A stretch of DNA of 34,490 bases from positions 1 through 34,490 of the forward strand of contig CAKMKD010000172.1 of NCBI GenBank assembly GCA_927439865.1, in the 5' to 3' direction. This DNA comes from an uncultured Coriobacteriia bacterium. Lineage in GTDB: Bacteria; Actinomycetota; Coriobacteriia; Anaerosomatales; Anaerosomataceae. The notes below the pieces were generated by a model, which saw only the letters and a program-made list of their open reading frames with translations, was not told the DNA's origin and did no database searches. Below, one piece after another: positions 14,882 through 23,484 of the stretch (position 1 is its first letter; the number at the start of each line of letters is the position of its first letter). The position numbers and the translations under genes were made by a program.

Positions 14882-17001
14882 CCGCCCCTCACCCACGTTG
14901 CGTCATCGCCGAGGAGTGTCTCGGCCTCGCGTGCGAGAAGCGCGTGCTCGGGGCGCTCGAGATGCGGGTCGTTCTCGATGAGGGCCCGGGCGTCTTCGCG
15001 CGCTTGCGCGAGCAGATGTGCATCCCCCACGAGCGATGCAAGCCGAAGTCGCGGCATGCCACTCTGTCGTTCGCCGAGCAGCTCCCCCTCGCCGCGAAGC
15101 TTGAGGTCTTCCTCGGCAAGCGCGAATCCGTCGTTGGTGGATGCGATAGCTTTCATTCGCTGCCTGCCCTCATCAGAGCGCGGATCCGCGAACACGAGGA
15201 ACTCCCCCGGATGCTCGCCTCGGCCAATGCGACCACGGAGCTGATGGAGTTGCGCGAGGCCAAAGCGCTCGGCGTCCTCAACGATCATCACGGTTGCGTT
15301 CTGGACATCGACGCCGACCTCGATGACGGTTGTCGAAACGAGGATGTCGAGCTCGCCGCTGCGAAACGCATCCATCACGGAGGTCTTCTCGGCCGTCTTC
15401 ATACGACCGGTCAGGAGGCCGACCCGCAGATCAGGGAAGATCTGCGTACGGAGCCGTTCAGCTTCCCGCGTCGCCGCACGCGCCTCTGCTGCGTCTGACT
15501 CCTCGACGAGCGCGCAGACCACGTACGCCTGGCGGCCGGCGCGCACGGCCGAGCGGACAACATCGTAGGCGGCGGCGCGGTGCGAGGTGTTGACGAGGCG
15601 AGTCCGCACGTGTCCGGGGCCACGGTCACCGGGCCGCTCTCGAAGGTACGTGGTGTCGAGATCGCCGTAGCGCGTCAGGGCCAGGCTTCTCGGGATGGGA
15701 GTCGCAGTCATCACCAGCAGGTCAGCCGACTCCCCCTTATGACGCAGAGCGAGCCGCTGCTGAACGCCGAAGCGGTGCTGCTCGTCGACGATCGCGAGGG
15801 TAAGGTGCTTGTATTCGACGTCATCCTGGATGAGCGCATGAGTGCCGAATGCCACACTTGTCGCGCCATCTGCGAGCGACGCAAGTGCGGCGCGGCGCTC
15901 CGCCGCCGGCGTTGCCCCGGTCAGCAGAATCCATGTGACCCCGATCGCATCGAGGAGTGGACCGACTTTGCCCGCATACTGAGCGGCCAGCACTTCTGTC
16001 GGCGCCATCATCGCGGCCTGTGTCCCCGAGTCCGCGGCCGCTGCAAGCGCGCAAGCGGCCACCGCGGTCTTGCCGGTACCGACGTCGCCCAGGAGCATCC
16101 GGTTCATGGGGCGGCTCTCGGCCATGTCCGAGAAGACGTCCTCTTGTGCGGCACGCTGGTCGGCTGTGAGCGTGAATGGAAGCGCGGCCGACAGTGCCTT
16201 CACCTTCGGGCCGTCAATCGCGTGTGCGTGCCCCGGGGTGTCCGCGACTGCTCTGTGCCTGCGGATGGCCATTGCGAGCTGGAGCGTGAAGAACTCCTCG
16301 TAGGCGAGCCTTCTGCGGGCGATGGCTGCTTCTTCGAGCGTTTCGGGGAAGTGGATCGCCCTCAGAGCATGCCGCAACGACGGCATCTCATGTGAAGCAC
16401 GCAGCGCAGCCGGCAGGGGATCCGGAGCATCGCCAGCAAGGGTAAGCGCCTCGTGAGCAAGCCGGCGCATCCAGTTGACCGACACACCCTCGGTCGCCCG
16501 GTGGACCGGCAGAATGCGACCAAGCTGGGACGGACCGTCCTCGGCATCGAGTCGCTCCAGGAACGGCGTCTTCATCTGCTTGAGGCCGAAGTCCATCTCC
16601 AGGCGGCCGGCCATCGCGACCCGATCATCGACCTTGATGCGTTGAGCGACGTACGGCTGATTGAACCAGACGCCGACCACGACCCCGGTCTCGTCGGCAA
16701 CGGCTACCTCGGTGATCGTGAGGCGCTGTCGCGGTCGCTTGACCCGAACGTCGCGCACCACGCCCACGACAGTGGCGTCGTCCCCAAGCGGAACGTCGCG
16801 TATGGATCCGGCTGTGGCAAGGTCAAGGTACCTGAACGGGTAATGCCTGAGCAGGTCCTCAACCGTGTGAACGCCCGCCTTGCCGAGCGCATCGGCACGA
16901 CGCGAATCAACGAGCCGTACGACAGTGACCGGCTGAGACCAGAGCTCCCGTACCGCAGGCTCGACGCTCGTAGCGGCCGGGTTCTCGGTCTGAGCGGACA
17001 T
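14878..17001 (-). CDS. recG: ATP-dependent DNA helicase RecG
   Basis: This 707-residue branch-migration helicase remodels stalled replication forks and Holliday junctions. The N-terminal part contains the wedge/OB region (residues about 25-150). The helicase core has Walker A GDVGTGKT at 305-312, DEQH at 406-409, the MTATPIPR motif and the RIGRGEHPG motif, followed by the RecG C-terminal segment (LRGEGELLGERQSG). Length is typical. It starts at ATG 17001, nine bases after the DegV gene stop, with only a weak ribosome site. The C-terminus overlaps rsmD. Confidence 0.96.
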   Translation of the reverse strand: MSAQTENPAATSVEPAVRELWSQPVTVVRLVDSRRADALGKAGVHTVEDLLRHYPFRYLDLATAGSIRDVPLGDDATVVGVVRDVRVKRPRQRLTITEVAVADETGVVVGVWFNQPYVAQRIKVDDRVAMAGRLEMDFGLKQMKTPFLERLDAEDGPSQLGRILPVHRATEGVSVNWMRRLAHEALTLAGDAPDPLPAALRASHEMPSLRHALRAIHFPETLEEAAIARRRLAYEEFFTLQLAMAIRRHRAVADTPGHAHAIDGPKVKALSAALPFTLTADQRAAQEDVFSDMAESRPMNRMLLGDVGTGKTAVAACALAAAADSGTQAAMMAPTEVLAAQYAGKVGPLLDAIGVTWILLTGATPAAERRAALASLADGATSVAFGTHALIQDDVEYKHLTLAIVDEQHRFGVQQRLALRHKGESADLLVMTATPIPRSLALTRYGDLDTTYLRERPGDRGPGHVRTRLVNTSHRAAAYDVVRSAVRAGRQAYVVCALVEESDAAEARAATREAERLRTQIFPDLRVGLLTGRMKTAEKTSVMDAFRSGELDILVSTTVIEVGVDVQNATVMIVEDAERFGLAQLHQLRGRIGRGEHPGEFLVFADPRSDEGRQRMKAIASTNDGFALAEEDLKLRGEGELLGERQSGMPRLRLASLVGDAHLLAQAREDARALIENDPHLERPEHALLAREAETLLGDDATWVRGG

Positions 17002-17010
17002 ACGAAGGCT

Positions 17011-17862
17011 CTACCAGGCCGGACAGAATGCAGCGCCAACGGCGCGGGGACCGGCGTAGGTGCCGATGACCGCGCCTACCGATGTCGTGTGAATGAGCTC
17101 GTACTGACCGCCGAGACGATCGATCTCAGCGCTCAGTTCGTCGGCGAGTTCGGGTGCCATCGAGTGCAAGTATGCCACCTTCACAGGACCATTCGCTGAT
17201 GCGGCAGCGACAGCTGCGGCAATCTCGGCGATGGCCTTCTTCGTCCCCTTGACCTTCTTGTACGGCTCGATCGTGCCCTCATTGTTGAATGTCAGGACGG
17301 GCTTGATGTTGAGCAGTGACGCGGCGAGGCCCTGCGCCTTACCCGCACGCCCACCTTTGACGAGGTACTCAAGGGTATCGAGCGCAAACAAGAGCGTGTC
17401 CGACTCGACAACGCGCAGAGCAGCGGCCTCGATCGCAGCGCCGTCACCACCGGCGGCACGCGCCTCCAAAGCGGCCAGAATCACGAGTGCGACACCTGCC
17501 GAGACTGTGAGCGTGTCGATCACGCGAACCGGTATCGGTGAGTTGGCCGCTGCCATCGTCGCCGACTCGAACGTGCCAGAGAGCGCTGCAGTCAGGTGGA
17601 TCGAGACGATCTCGTCACAACCTTGCTCGGCAAGGGCAGCGTAGACGGCTGCGAAGTCAGCGGGAGACGGCTGCGACGTCTTCGGGAGCACAGGTGAGGT
17701 CGCCAACTTCGCAAAGAACGTTGGAGGCGTGAAGTCGACCCAGTCCAGGAACGTCTCCTCGCCGAAGAGCACCTTCAGGGGCACCATCACAACATCGTTC
17801 TCGGCGAGCCACTGCGGACCCATGTCACACGTACTGTCACAAACGATTCCGACCTTGCCCAT
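17011..17862 (-). CDS. DegV-family fatty-acid-binding protein (FakB-like)
   Basis: This 283-residue DegV protein binds a fatty acid; in Firmicutes such proteins (FakB) present it to FakA for phosphorylation. Visible family features are GIVCDSTCDM at the N-terminus, KTSQPSP with T62, LTAALSGTFESA with S95, LEYLVKGGRAGKAQGLA and the LLNIKPVL segment. The C-terminal motif, usually GTHxGPGALG, reads GTYAGPRAVG, so the conserved histidine appears to be Tyr269. The start ATG 17862 has AAGGGAG about 8 bases upstream. It directly follows the DhaL/FakA-like gene, which supports a FakAB pair. Whether the missing His weakens that role is not known. Confidence 0.88.
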   Translation of the reverse strand: MGKVGIVCDSTCDMGPQWLAENDVVMVPLKVLFGEETFLDWVDFTPPTFFAKLATSPVLPKTSQPSPADFAAVYAALAEQGCDEIVSIHLTAALSGTFESATMAAANSPIPVRVIDTLTVSAGVALVILAALEARAAGGDGAAIEAAALRVVESDTLLFALDTLEYLVKGGRAGKAQGLAASLLNIKPVLTFNNEGTIEPYKKVKGTKKAIAEIAAAVAAASANGPVKVAYLHSMAPELADELSAEIDRLGGQYELIHTTSVGAVIGTYAGPRAVGAAFCPAW

Positions 17863-17896
17863 GGTGCACACTCCCTTTGTCGTCACGCGGTAAGGC

Positions 17897-19528
17897 TTAT
17901 TCGAGTGCAAGGATCACCGGATAGAGCGGCTGATCGCCCCGGTGGGTCTCTACTTCAAGGTCCGGGTGTGCGGCTGCTGCAGCTTCAGCGATACGCGCGA
18001 GGGATGCATCGTCCAACTCCTCGCCAGCGAGGATCGTAAGCGTCTCAGCTCCGTCGCCGAGAACCGCGATCAACTTGATGGTGACTTCATCGACCGATTC
18101 TCCGATGACTTCGATCTCGTGATCCGCGATGCCGATGATCTGGCCGGCCTTGATGGCTCCGGCTTTGCCCTTAGCATCCTTGACCGCTGTCGTGACTTCC
18201 CCGGTACGAACCGCCGAGGCCGCCTCGGTCATCTCGGCGAGGATCGTCGGCAGATCGCTTGAGCCGTCGAATGCGAGGAGCGCAGCGAACGCCTGCGGCA
18301 CCGACGTGGTGGGAACGACGCCCGTCGGTCGCTGCGAGACACTCCCCACTTGCTGAGCGGCCAGGACGATGTTGCGGTTGTTCGGGAAGATGATGACCGT
18401 GTCGGCATGGACCTTCTCAACCGCTTCGAGGATCTCAGCGGTCGACGGGTTCATAGTCTGACCTCCGGTGACGATCTCATCGACGCCGAGGCTCTTGAGG
18501 ATGTCCGAAAGGCCGGGGCCCGACGAGACCGCGACGAATCCGATGCTCTTGGGGGGCGTGTTCGGCTTGGGTTCGGCGCGCAGCATTTCGGTGCGCTCGG
18601 CAGTCTGCCGACGCATGTTGTTGATGTGCACCTCGCCGACTTCGCCGAGCGAGGTCGCCCACGCCAGAACGGAACCCGGATCGTCGGTGTGCACGTGAAT
18701 CTTGTACGTCTCGCGGTCGCCAACAACCAACTCTGAACCACCTTTGGCGCCAACCCACTCTTCGATGAATGATTTGTCGGCGTCGGCGCCCCACAGGAGA
18801 AACTCTGTGCAGTAGAGGAACTCGTCGTCGTCCCAGTCGTTAGCGGGGCTCACAGTGAGCTCCCCGGTGGCGACGGCGATATCGCGCTCCGAGAACTCGT
18901 GTCCGTCCATTCCGGTGACGAATCCCTCGGCAAGTATCGCGAGCCCGAAGCCGCCGGCGTCGACCACGCCGTGCTCCTTGAGCACCGGCAGCAGGTCGGG
19001 ACCACGACGCACGGACTCGAACGCGGCTTTCACGACGATGTCGAGAAGCTCGTCGAGCGAGGCCCCCGCACCGGTCCCCGCCTGGGCCGCCGCGGCCATG
19101 TCCTTGAGCACGGTCAGCATCGTGCCCTCGACTGGCTTGCGCACCGCCTGGAACGCGACAGTGGTGGAACGGGACAGCGAATCGGCTAGCAGCGTGCCTG
19201 AGACCGTTTCATCGGCCATGACCCCTTCGCACAGACCGCGCAGGATCTGGCTGAGGATGACACCTGAGTTGCCCCGAGCGCCCATCAGGGATCCGTGGGT
19301 GATCGCCCGGCATAGTTCGGCGACTGACGGATCTGGTCCGAGAGCCGACAAATCGGCGATGACAGCATCCATGGTGAGGCTCATGTTGGTGCCGGTGTCG
19401 CCATCCGGGACAGGGAACACGTTCAGTCGGTTGATCTCCTCTTTGCGGGCCTTCAGCGCGACAGCGGCCGACTTGATGAGATCGATTGCGGTTGGAGCGC
19501 TTGTGTCTGTCATCGTCGCGTCCGCCAT
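17897..19528 (-). CDS. DhaL/DAK2-domain kinase, FakA-like
   Basis: This 543-residue protein matches the YloV/FakA family, in which the DhaL domain phosphorylates fatty acid held by a FakB (DegV) protein. The N-terminal DhaL domain (about 1-205) has the metal- and nucleotide-binding NVFPVPDGDTGTNM motif with D42 and D44 and the GARGNSGVILSQILRG segment. The middle domain shows C240 with H278 and H280 (YCTEF, KIHVHTDDPG), positions that resemble the zinc site described for FakA. The C-terminal domain (about 325-540) is DegV/DAK-like. ATG 19528 overlaps the Asp23 stop (TAATG). Its neighbours, Asp23 upstream and DegV downstream, match the usual arrangement. Confidence 0.9.
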   Translation of the reverse strand: MADATMTDTSAPTAIDLIKSAAVALKARKEEINRLNVFPVPDGDTGTNMSLTMDAVIADLSALGPDPSVAELCRAITHGSLMGARGNSGVILSQILRGLCEGVMADETVSGTLLADSLSRSTTVAFQAVRKPVEGTMLTVLKDMAAAAQAGTGAGASLDELLDIVVKAAFESVRRGPDLLPVLKEHGVVDAGGFGLAILAEGFVTGMDGHEFSERDIAVATGELTVSPANDWDDDEFLYCTEFLLWGADADKSFIEEWVGAKGGSELVVGDRETYKIHVHTDDPGSVLAWATSLGEVGEVHINNMRRQTAERTEMLRAEPKPNTPPKSIGFVAVSSGPGLSDILKSLGVDEIVTGGQTMNPSTAEILEAVEKVHADTVIIFPNNRNIVLAAQQVGSVSQRPTGVVPTTSVPQAFAALLAFDGSSDLPTILAEMTEAASAVRTGEVTTAVKDAKGKAGAIKAGQIIGIADHEIEVIGESVDEVTIKLIAVLGDGAETLTILAGEELDDASLARIAEAAAAAHPDLEVETHRGDQPLYPVILALE

Positions 19529-19878
19529 TACTTCCGGACCTTGATGCCCTGAACATGCACATCGACAGATGCGACCTGCACATCGCCATCGTGCGTGAGA
19601 GCGTACTTGACGCGGTCGACGAGGTTGCGGGACACCTCGGCCAGGTTGGTGCCGTGTTCGATCACGATATACAGATCGACCTGGATGTTGCGGTCGTCGA
19701 CGTTAGTGATCATCACGCCCTTGCGCAGCCGGTCGCGCGACAGCAGTTGTGCCACGCCGTCCCTGAGCGACGGACTCGCCATGCCCACGACGCCGTAACA
19801 CTCCAGAGCTACGAAGCCGGCGATGTCAGCGAGCACATCGTTGGCGATCGTCATAGAACCCTGAACAACCTCAGCCAT
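19528..19878 (-). CDS. Asp23/Gls24-family protein (DUF322)
   Basis: This 116-residue protein belongs to the Asp23/Gls24 family, abundant envelope-associated proteins of Gram-positive bacteria. The segments GSMTIANDVLADIAGFVAL, CYGVVGMAS and DLYIVIEHGTNL match the family. The ATG at 19878 has GGAGGAA about 5 bases upstream; an in-frame extension further upstream is unlikely to be used. It is the first gene of the long minus-strand unit. The Asp23-DhaL-DegV-recG order is common. Its exact biochemical function is not known. Confidence 0.9.
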   Translation of the reverse strand: MAEVVQGSMTIANDVLADIAGFVALECYGVVGMASPSLRDGVAQLLSRDRLRKGVMITNVDDRNIQVDLYIVIEHGTNLAEVSRNLVDRVKYALTHDGDVQVASVDVHVQGIKVRK

Positions 19879-19974
19879 CGAAGTTCCTCCTCGGAGTCGT
19901 CTCTTCGTGACACTGGCGTGCCGTGCAACGCGGGGCCTGAGCACCGAATGTTCCGGTAACATCTACGAAAGAGT

Positions 19975-19980
19975 AGTATA
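19975..19980 (-). promoter_or_regulatory. Possible -10 box of the asp23-recG operon
   Basis: TATACT on the minus strand is about 97 bases before the Asp23 gene start, in the spacer shared with the divergent rpmB. The surrounding TATACTACTC is identical to the string upstream of fabH. The region 17-18 bases upstream holds GTGTGC/GGTGTG, a poor -35 match. It is the best promoter candidate for the long minus-strand unit. Confidence 0.4.
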
Positions 19981-20026
19981 GCGGAGCCAGCGCGGGCGCA
20001 CACCGTTAGAACACGGCGTGCTATTC

Positions 20027-20055
20027 TTGCCGGTGACCGTACGCCGTGCTATCAT
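20027..20055 (+). promoter_or_regulatory. Promoter of rpmB
   Basis: A good housekeeping-type promoter: -35 TTGCCG at 20027-20032, a 17-base spacer and -10 TATCAT at 20050-20055. Transcription would start near 20062, giving an rpmB leader of about 65 bases. A related string, CGGCGTGCTATTCT, lies just upstream at 20014-20027 and CGCCGTGCTATCAT overlaps the -10, so part of the promoter is repeated. Confidence 0.6.
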
Positions 20056-20126
20056 TTCTTCGCTTTTCGCCAGCTCGACTCGCGCATGGAATGCGGGTCA
20101 ACACATACACGACAGGAGCCAGGACC

Positions 20127-20315
20127 ATGTCCCAGATTTGTACCGTTTGCGGCAAGAAGCCGTCGGCCGGCCGCAACGTGAGCCACTCGCACCGCGTGAC
20201 GAATCGCATGATCTATCCGAACATCCAGCGCGTGTCCGTCCTGGTCGAAGGCACATCCAAGAAGGTCAACGTCTGCACGAAGTGCCTCAAGGCCGGCAAG
20301 GTCACCAGAGGCTGA
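20127..20315 (+). CDS. rpmB: 50S ribosomal protein L28, zinc-binding form
   Basis: This 62-residue ribosomal protein has the L28 pattern CTVCGKKPSAGRNVSHSHR followed by a second CTKC pair, so it is the zinc-binding C+ form. The ATG at 20127 has AGGAG about 10 bases upstream. It is alone on the plus strand, divergent from the Asp23 gene and convergent with the HD-GYP-like gene, with only 21 bases between the two stops. The divergent rpmB-asp23 arrangement is common in Gram-positive bacteria. It should be expressed from the promoter at 20027-20055. Confidence 0.97.
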   Translation: MSQICTVCGKKPSAGRNVSHSHRVTNRMIYPNIQRVSVLVEGTSKKVNVCTKCLKAGKVTRG

Positions 20316-20336
20316 TTTCGTTTCTGAAGCGGCCCG

Positions 20337-22088
20337 TCAGGTCCGCTGGCGTACCGGAGCCCGGTCGATTCCCTGCGTGAGCAGGTCCCTAAGGACCTCA
20401 ACAACGGTGGGATCGAACTGGGCTCCTGCTTTATCCGAGAGTTCCGCGAGCGCCTGGCTCTGGCTCATCGCAGCCCGATACGGACGGTCGGATGTCATTG
20501 CGACGAAGGCATCAGCAACCGCAAGTATGCGAGCGCCGAGTGGGATGGTCTCACCCGACAGTCCCCCGCCGTATCCGTGGCCATCGAACCACTCATGATG
20601 GTGATACACGATTGGTACGACTCCCTGGAGTGCAGGAAGCTCGCTCAGTATGTCCGCAGCGATCTGCGGATGGAGCTTGAGGACACCGTGCTCCAGCGTG
20701 GAGAGCGGGCGACTCAGGGAGCCAAGAGCCTCCCCGGTGGTAGACATCCCGATGTCATGAAGCAGCGCAGCCACCCTGAGTGCTTCGCGTTGCGCATCCG
20801 GCAGCCCGAATGCATCGCCGATTGCTGTTGCGTACGACAGCACGCGTTCTGTGCCGCCGCGTGAGTACGGATCCTTCGTCTCAAGAGCGAGGGCGAGCGC
20901 CTTGAGCGTCTCGAAGTAGAGCTCGCGTGATGACGTCACCGCGTTGGCGTTGCGCAACGCGACTGCCGTCTGCTTGCCGAGCGTCTCAAGCGCGCGCATA
21001 TGCGACTCGGTGAACCTGGCCGGGAAACCACGGCTACCAACGTTGAGAACACCCATCGTCCCGTCTGCATCCGAGATCGGGACTGAAACCGCTGAACGAA
21101 TCCCATGCCGACGGCCGGACTTTGGCTTAGCCGGCAAGTCTTCGATCAGCAGGGGTTGGCCAGTAGCAAGGACCCACCCTGCGATTCCCTCTCCTTCGGA
21201 CAACGAGGTGTCGCGCACCACTTCGGCAGGCAGGCCATCGGCCTTGACGATGGTGAGCCTGCCCGAAGTATCGTCGATCAGCATGATGCTGCCCGTGGCT
21301 GCTTCGGAGATGCGCATCGCCGTCTGAAGCGCGGCTGTCAGGACCTCATCCGGATCAAGCTTCCTGCTCAGGTCACGCGCTACCTCTATGAGCGCGGTGG
21401 CCATCTCGGTCTCAGTGCGGGCGACATGAAGCGCCAGGCTGCCTGTCAAAGCTCCACGTAGCGGCGCGCTCAGTCTGGCAAGCTGTGCGCCGTCAGGGTC
21501 TGCGGTGACCGACAGATCAACGCCAACGACGCCCCTGGAGGTTCCGGGAGTGAGCGGCACCGCGAAGCGCCAGATCACGTGCTCCACGCCGCCGGACTGC
21601 ATCCGCGCCAGCGGGGCCAACGTTGATACGCCAGACGTGATCGATGTGCCAAGAATGGGGTCGTCGAGCGACTGGGGCTGCGTTGAGGGGCTCATCGGCC
21701 CGACAGCCGATACGAGGCGCAGCGTGGCCGAGGAAGGGTCTTCGAGCCACATGTGGGCTGCGACAACGTGGGCAACGGGCGCAACCGCATCCGCGAGCGC
21801 ATGCAAGACCGTATCGGCTTCGAGTGTGGGAGGTACACGAAGCTCGGGGCTCGGTGATGACACGGCAGCAGGCGTCTGAGGTGTCGAGTCGGCCTCGGGA
21901 GTCTTGTGACGCGCAGGTAGCACGGATGTCCCGATGGCGACAACAGCGAATGCGCCGCCGAGAATGCCGAGGAACGGCTGGCTCCAGGCGACCGCAGCTA
22001 TGGCGGCGAAGAATGCGAGAACGGCGAATGCCACGGCGCCGCCGCTCGGGCGACCGCCTACGTCATGCGATGTCGATTCTCTGGACAC
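20337..22088 (-). CDS. Membrane-linked GAF and HD-GYP-like signalling protein
   Basis: This 583-residue protein starts with two probable membrane helices (about residues 18-58). A divergent GAF-like region (about 90-225), a clearer GAF domain (about 235-385) and a C-terminal HD-GYP-type phosphodiesterase domain (about 390-570) follow. The HD pair is H444-D445 (ALLHDIGM) and the HHE motif is at 497-499. The name-giving GYP motif reads GYG at 505-507, and HDIGK reads HDIGM. HD-GYP proteins usually break down cyclic di-GMP; these changes leave activity uncertain. I chose GTG 22088, preceded by GGGGGTGA; GTG 22151 would add 21 residues and has no clear ribosome site. It follows thiN closely and may be co-transcribed with the thiamine genes. 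Confidence 0.85.
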   Translation of the reverse strand: MSRESTSHDVGGRPSGGAVAFAVLAFFAAIAAVAWSQPFLGILGGAFAVVAIGTSVLPARHKTPEADSTPQTPAAVSSPSPELRVPPTLEADTVLHALADAVAPVAHVVAAHMWLEDPSSATLRLVSAVGPMSPSTQPQSLDDPILGTSITSGVSTLAPLARMQSGGVEHVIWRFAVPLTPGTSRGVVGVDLSVTADPDGAQLARLSAPLRGALTGSLALHVARTETEMATALIEVARDLSRKLDPDEVLTAALQTAMRISEAATGSIMLIDDTSGRLTIVKADGLPAEVVRDTSLSEGEGIAGWVLATGQPLLIEDLPAKPKSGRRHGIRSAVSVPISDADGTMGVLNVGSRGFPARFTESHMRALETLGKQTAVALRNANAVTSSRELYFETLKALALALETKDPYSRGGTERVLSYATAIGDAFGLPDAQREALRVAALLHDIGMSTTGEALGSLSRPLSTLEHGVLKLHPQIAADILSELPALQGVVPIVYHHHEWFDGHGYGGGLSGETIPLGARILAVADAFVAMTSDRPYRAAMSQSQALAELSDKAGAQFDPTVVEVLRDLLTQGIDRAPVRQRT

Positions 22089-22166
22089 GTCACCCCCGCC
22101 AGTGATAAGCGTCGGCGCGACGACTCGTCCCGCCGAAGGATGTATCGGCACGAAGCCGGATATTCT

Positions 22167-22835
22167 TCAGTCCTGGAGGGCGTAGCCCGCGCCTCGTGAA
22201 GCTATCACGAGAAGGGTACCCGACGCGAGTGAGACCGTGACCTGATCGCTGAGGGCGATGTTACTGAGACCGAGTGACGAGAGGAGCGGAAGGTCGGCGT
22301 CCTGGAGCGGATACTGCAAGCCATGGAGGCTGACCCCGCTCGCAGCCTCGAGCGCCAGCACCGATATCGTCGCTCCGGAGCACACGTCGATGACCGCCGA
22401 ACGCAGTCCACGGTCAGAAAGGATGGTCGCCCGAAAGCTCGGCTCCTCGATTGTCACGCGCAGGTCGGCTGCGGCACACGCTGTCCCGATCGCCGCAAGC
22501 GTGTGGTCGAGCCGTTCTGTGTAAGCTGCTGTGAACACAAGGCCACCCGTTCCGAGGGATCTGGCGACTGCGACCGCAAGGGCGAGGTCGCTTTCGTCCT
22601 TGCCCACAGGGAACTGGCGTACATCGACCTCGCGAGCGCGAAGACGCTCGGGCGCCCCGGCCACGGCCGAGTCGAAGTCCCCAACGGCGACTTCCGGCAC
22701 TCGGCCAAGCGCGATGCACCACTCAGCGGCAGCATCGCAGGCGATAACATACGAGGCAGCCGAAAGGAGCGGACGATAGAACGACTCGGCGCCTGAGACA
22801 GGAGCAGAACCGACGATCAGCACGGAATCGGACAA
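22167..22835 (-). CDS. thiN: Thiamine diphosphokinase
   Basis: This 222-residue enzyme transfers pyrophosphate from ATP to thiamine, giving thiamine diphosphate. Family motifs are visible: IACDAAAEWC (31-40), GDFDS (52-56), KDESDL (79-84) and the RLDHTLA segment (108-114). The start is TTG 22835 with GGGGAG about 7 bases upstream inside the end of thiT; no ATG fits. It lies directly after thiT under the TPP riboswitch, so uptake and activation of thiamine are made together and switched off when TPP is plentiful. Confidence 0.94.
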   Translation of the reverse strand: MSDSVLIVGSAPVSGAESFYRPLLSAASYVIACDAAAEWCIALGRVPEVAVGDFDSAVAGAPERLRAREVDVRQFPVGKDESDLALAVAVARSLGTGGLVFTAAYTERLDHTLAAIGTACAAADLRVTIEEPSFRATILSDRGLRSAVIDVCSGATISVLALEAASGVSLHGLQYPLQDADLPLLSSLGLSNIALSDQVTVSLASGTLLVIASRGAGYALQD

Positions 22836-22839
22836 GCAG

Positions 22840-23406
22840 CTACTCCCCTTCTGTGGGGACGACGCGTTGTAGGACCGGCACGACGAGCGCAGCGCCGATT
22901 ACGCACAGTATCCCCGATACGAACACGAATGAGTTGTACCCTGCCGAGTATGCCCAGACCGGCTGTCCTTCGGCATACTCCCCGAAAAACACCATTCCGG
23001 ATACGAAGTGGAAGATAAAGCGGCCCATCGATCCAAGCACAATGCCGGGGATGATGGCGGTCCACAGGGCGCGTCCCCAGTCTCCACGCGACACCGACCG
23101 CGCCAACGTAGGCGCAAACACACCGGCTATGCCAACTGCCATGAAAGCGAGCGGGTAATCGAGGAAGAACTGCACCCAGTGCACGATGTAGAGCGGCGGA
23201 TGCATCAGGTCGAGCACGCCGTAGAGCAGGCCGGCCGAAAGGCCGACAGGCAGACCGCGTCGGAGCGCAAGGATGAACAGCGGCAGCATGGCGAGTGAAA
23301 CGCCACCACCCTGCGGCATCGACCACAGTCTCAGCCAGCCGAGTACATACGCAAGTGCAAGCGTCAGCGCTATCTCGGACATGATCACGAGCCGACGATG
23401 GGACAT
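22840..23406 (-). CDS. thiT: Thiamine transporter ThiT (ECF S component)
   Basis: This 188-residue membrane protein has about six hydrophobic helices and the ThiT signature around residues 29-51 (SMPQGGGVSLAMLPLF). It is the substrate-binding subunit of an energy-coupling-factor transporter; the shared EcfA/EcfT module is not in the window. The ATG at 23406 has AAGGAG five bases upstream. A TPP riboswitch precedes it and thiN follows, confirming thiamine as the substrate. The tail is charged (VVPTEGE). Confidence 0.94.
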   Translation of the reverse strand: MSHRRLVIMSEIALTLALAYVLGWLRLWSMPQGGGVSLAMLPLFILALRRGLPVGLSAGLLYGVLDLMHPPLYIVHWVQFFLDYPLAFMAVGIAGVFAPTLARSVSRGDWGRALWTAIIPGIVLGSMGRFIFHFVSGMVFFGEYAEGQPVWAYSAGYNSFVFVSGILCVIGAALVVPVLQRVVPTEGE

Positions 23407-23484
23407 AGGTACTCCTTGTCTCGACACGGGTGACGTACCCGTGACGGGGCGGAGCATGGGACTGATAGGATGCGAGAGCATCCA

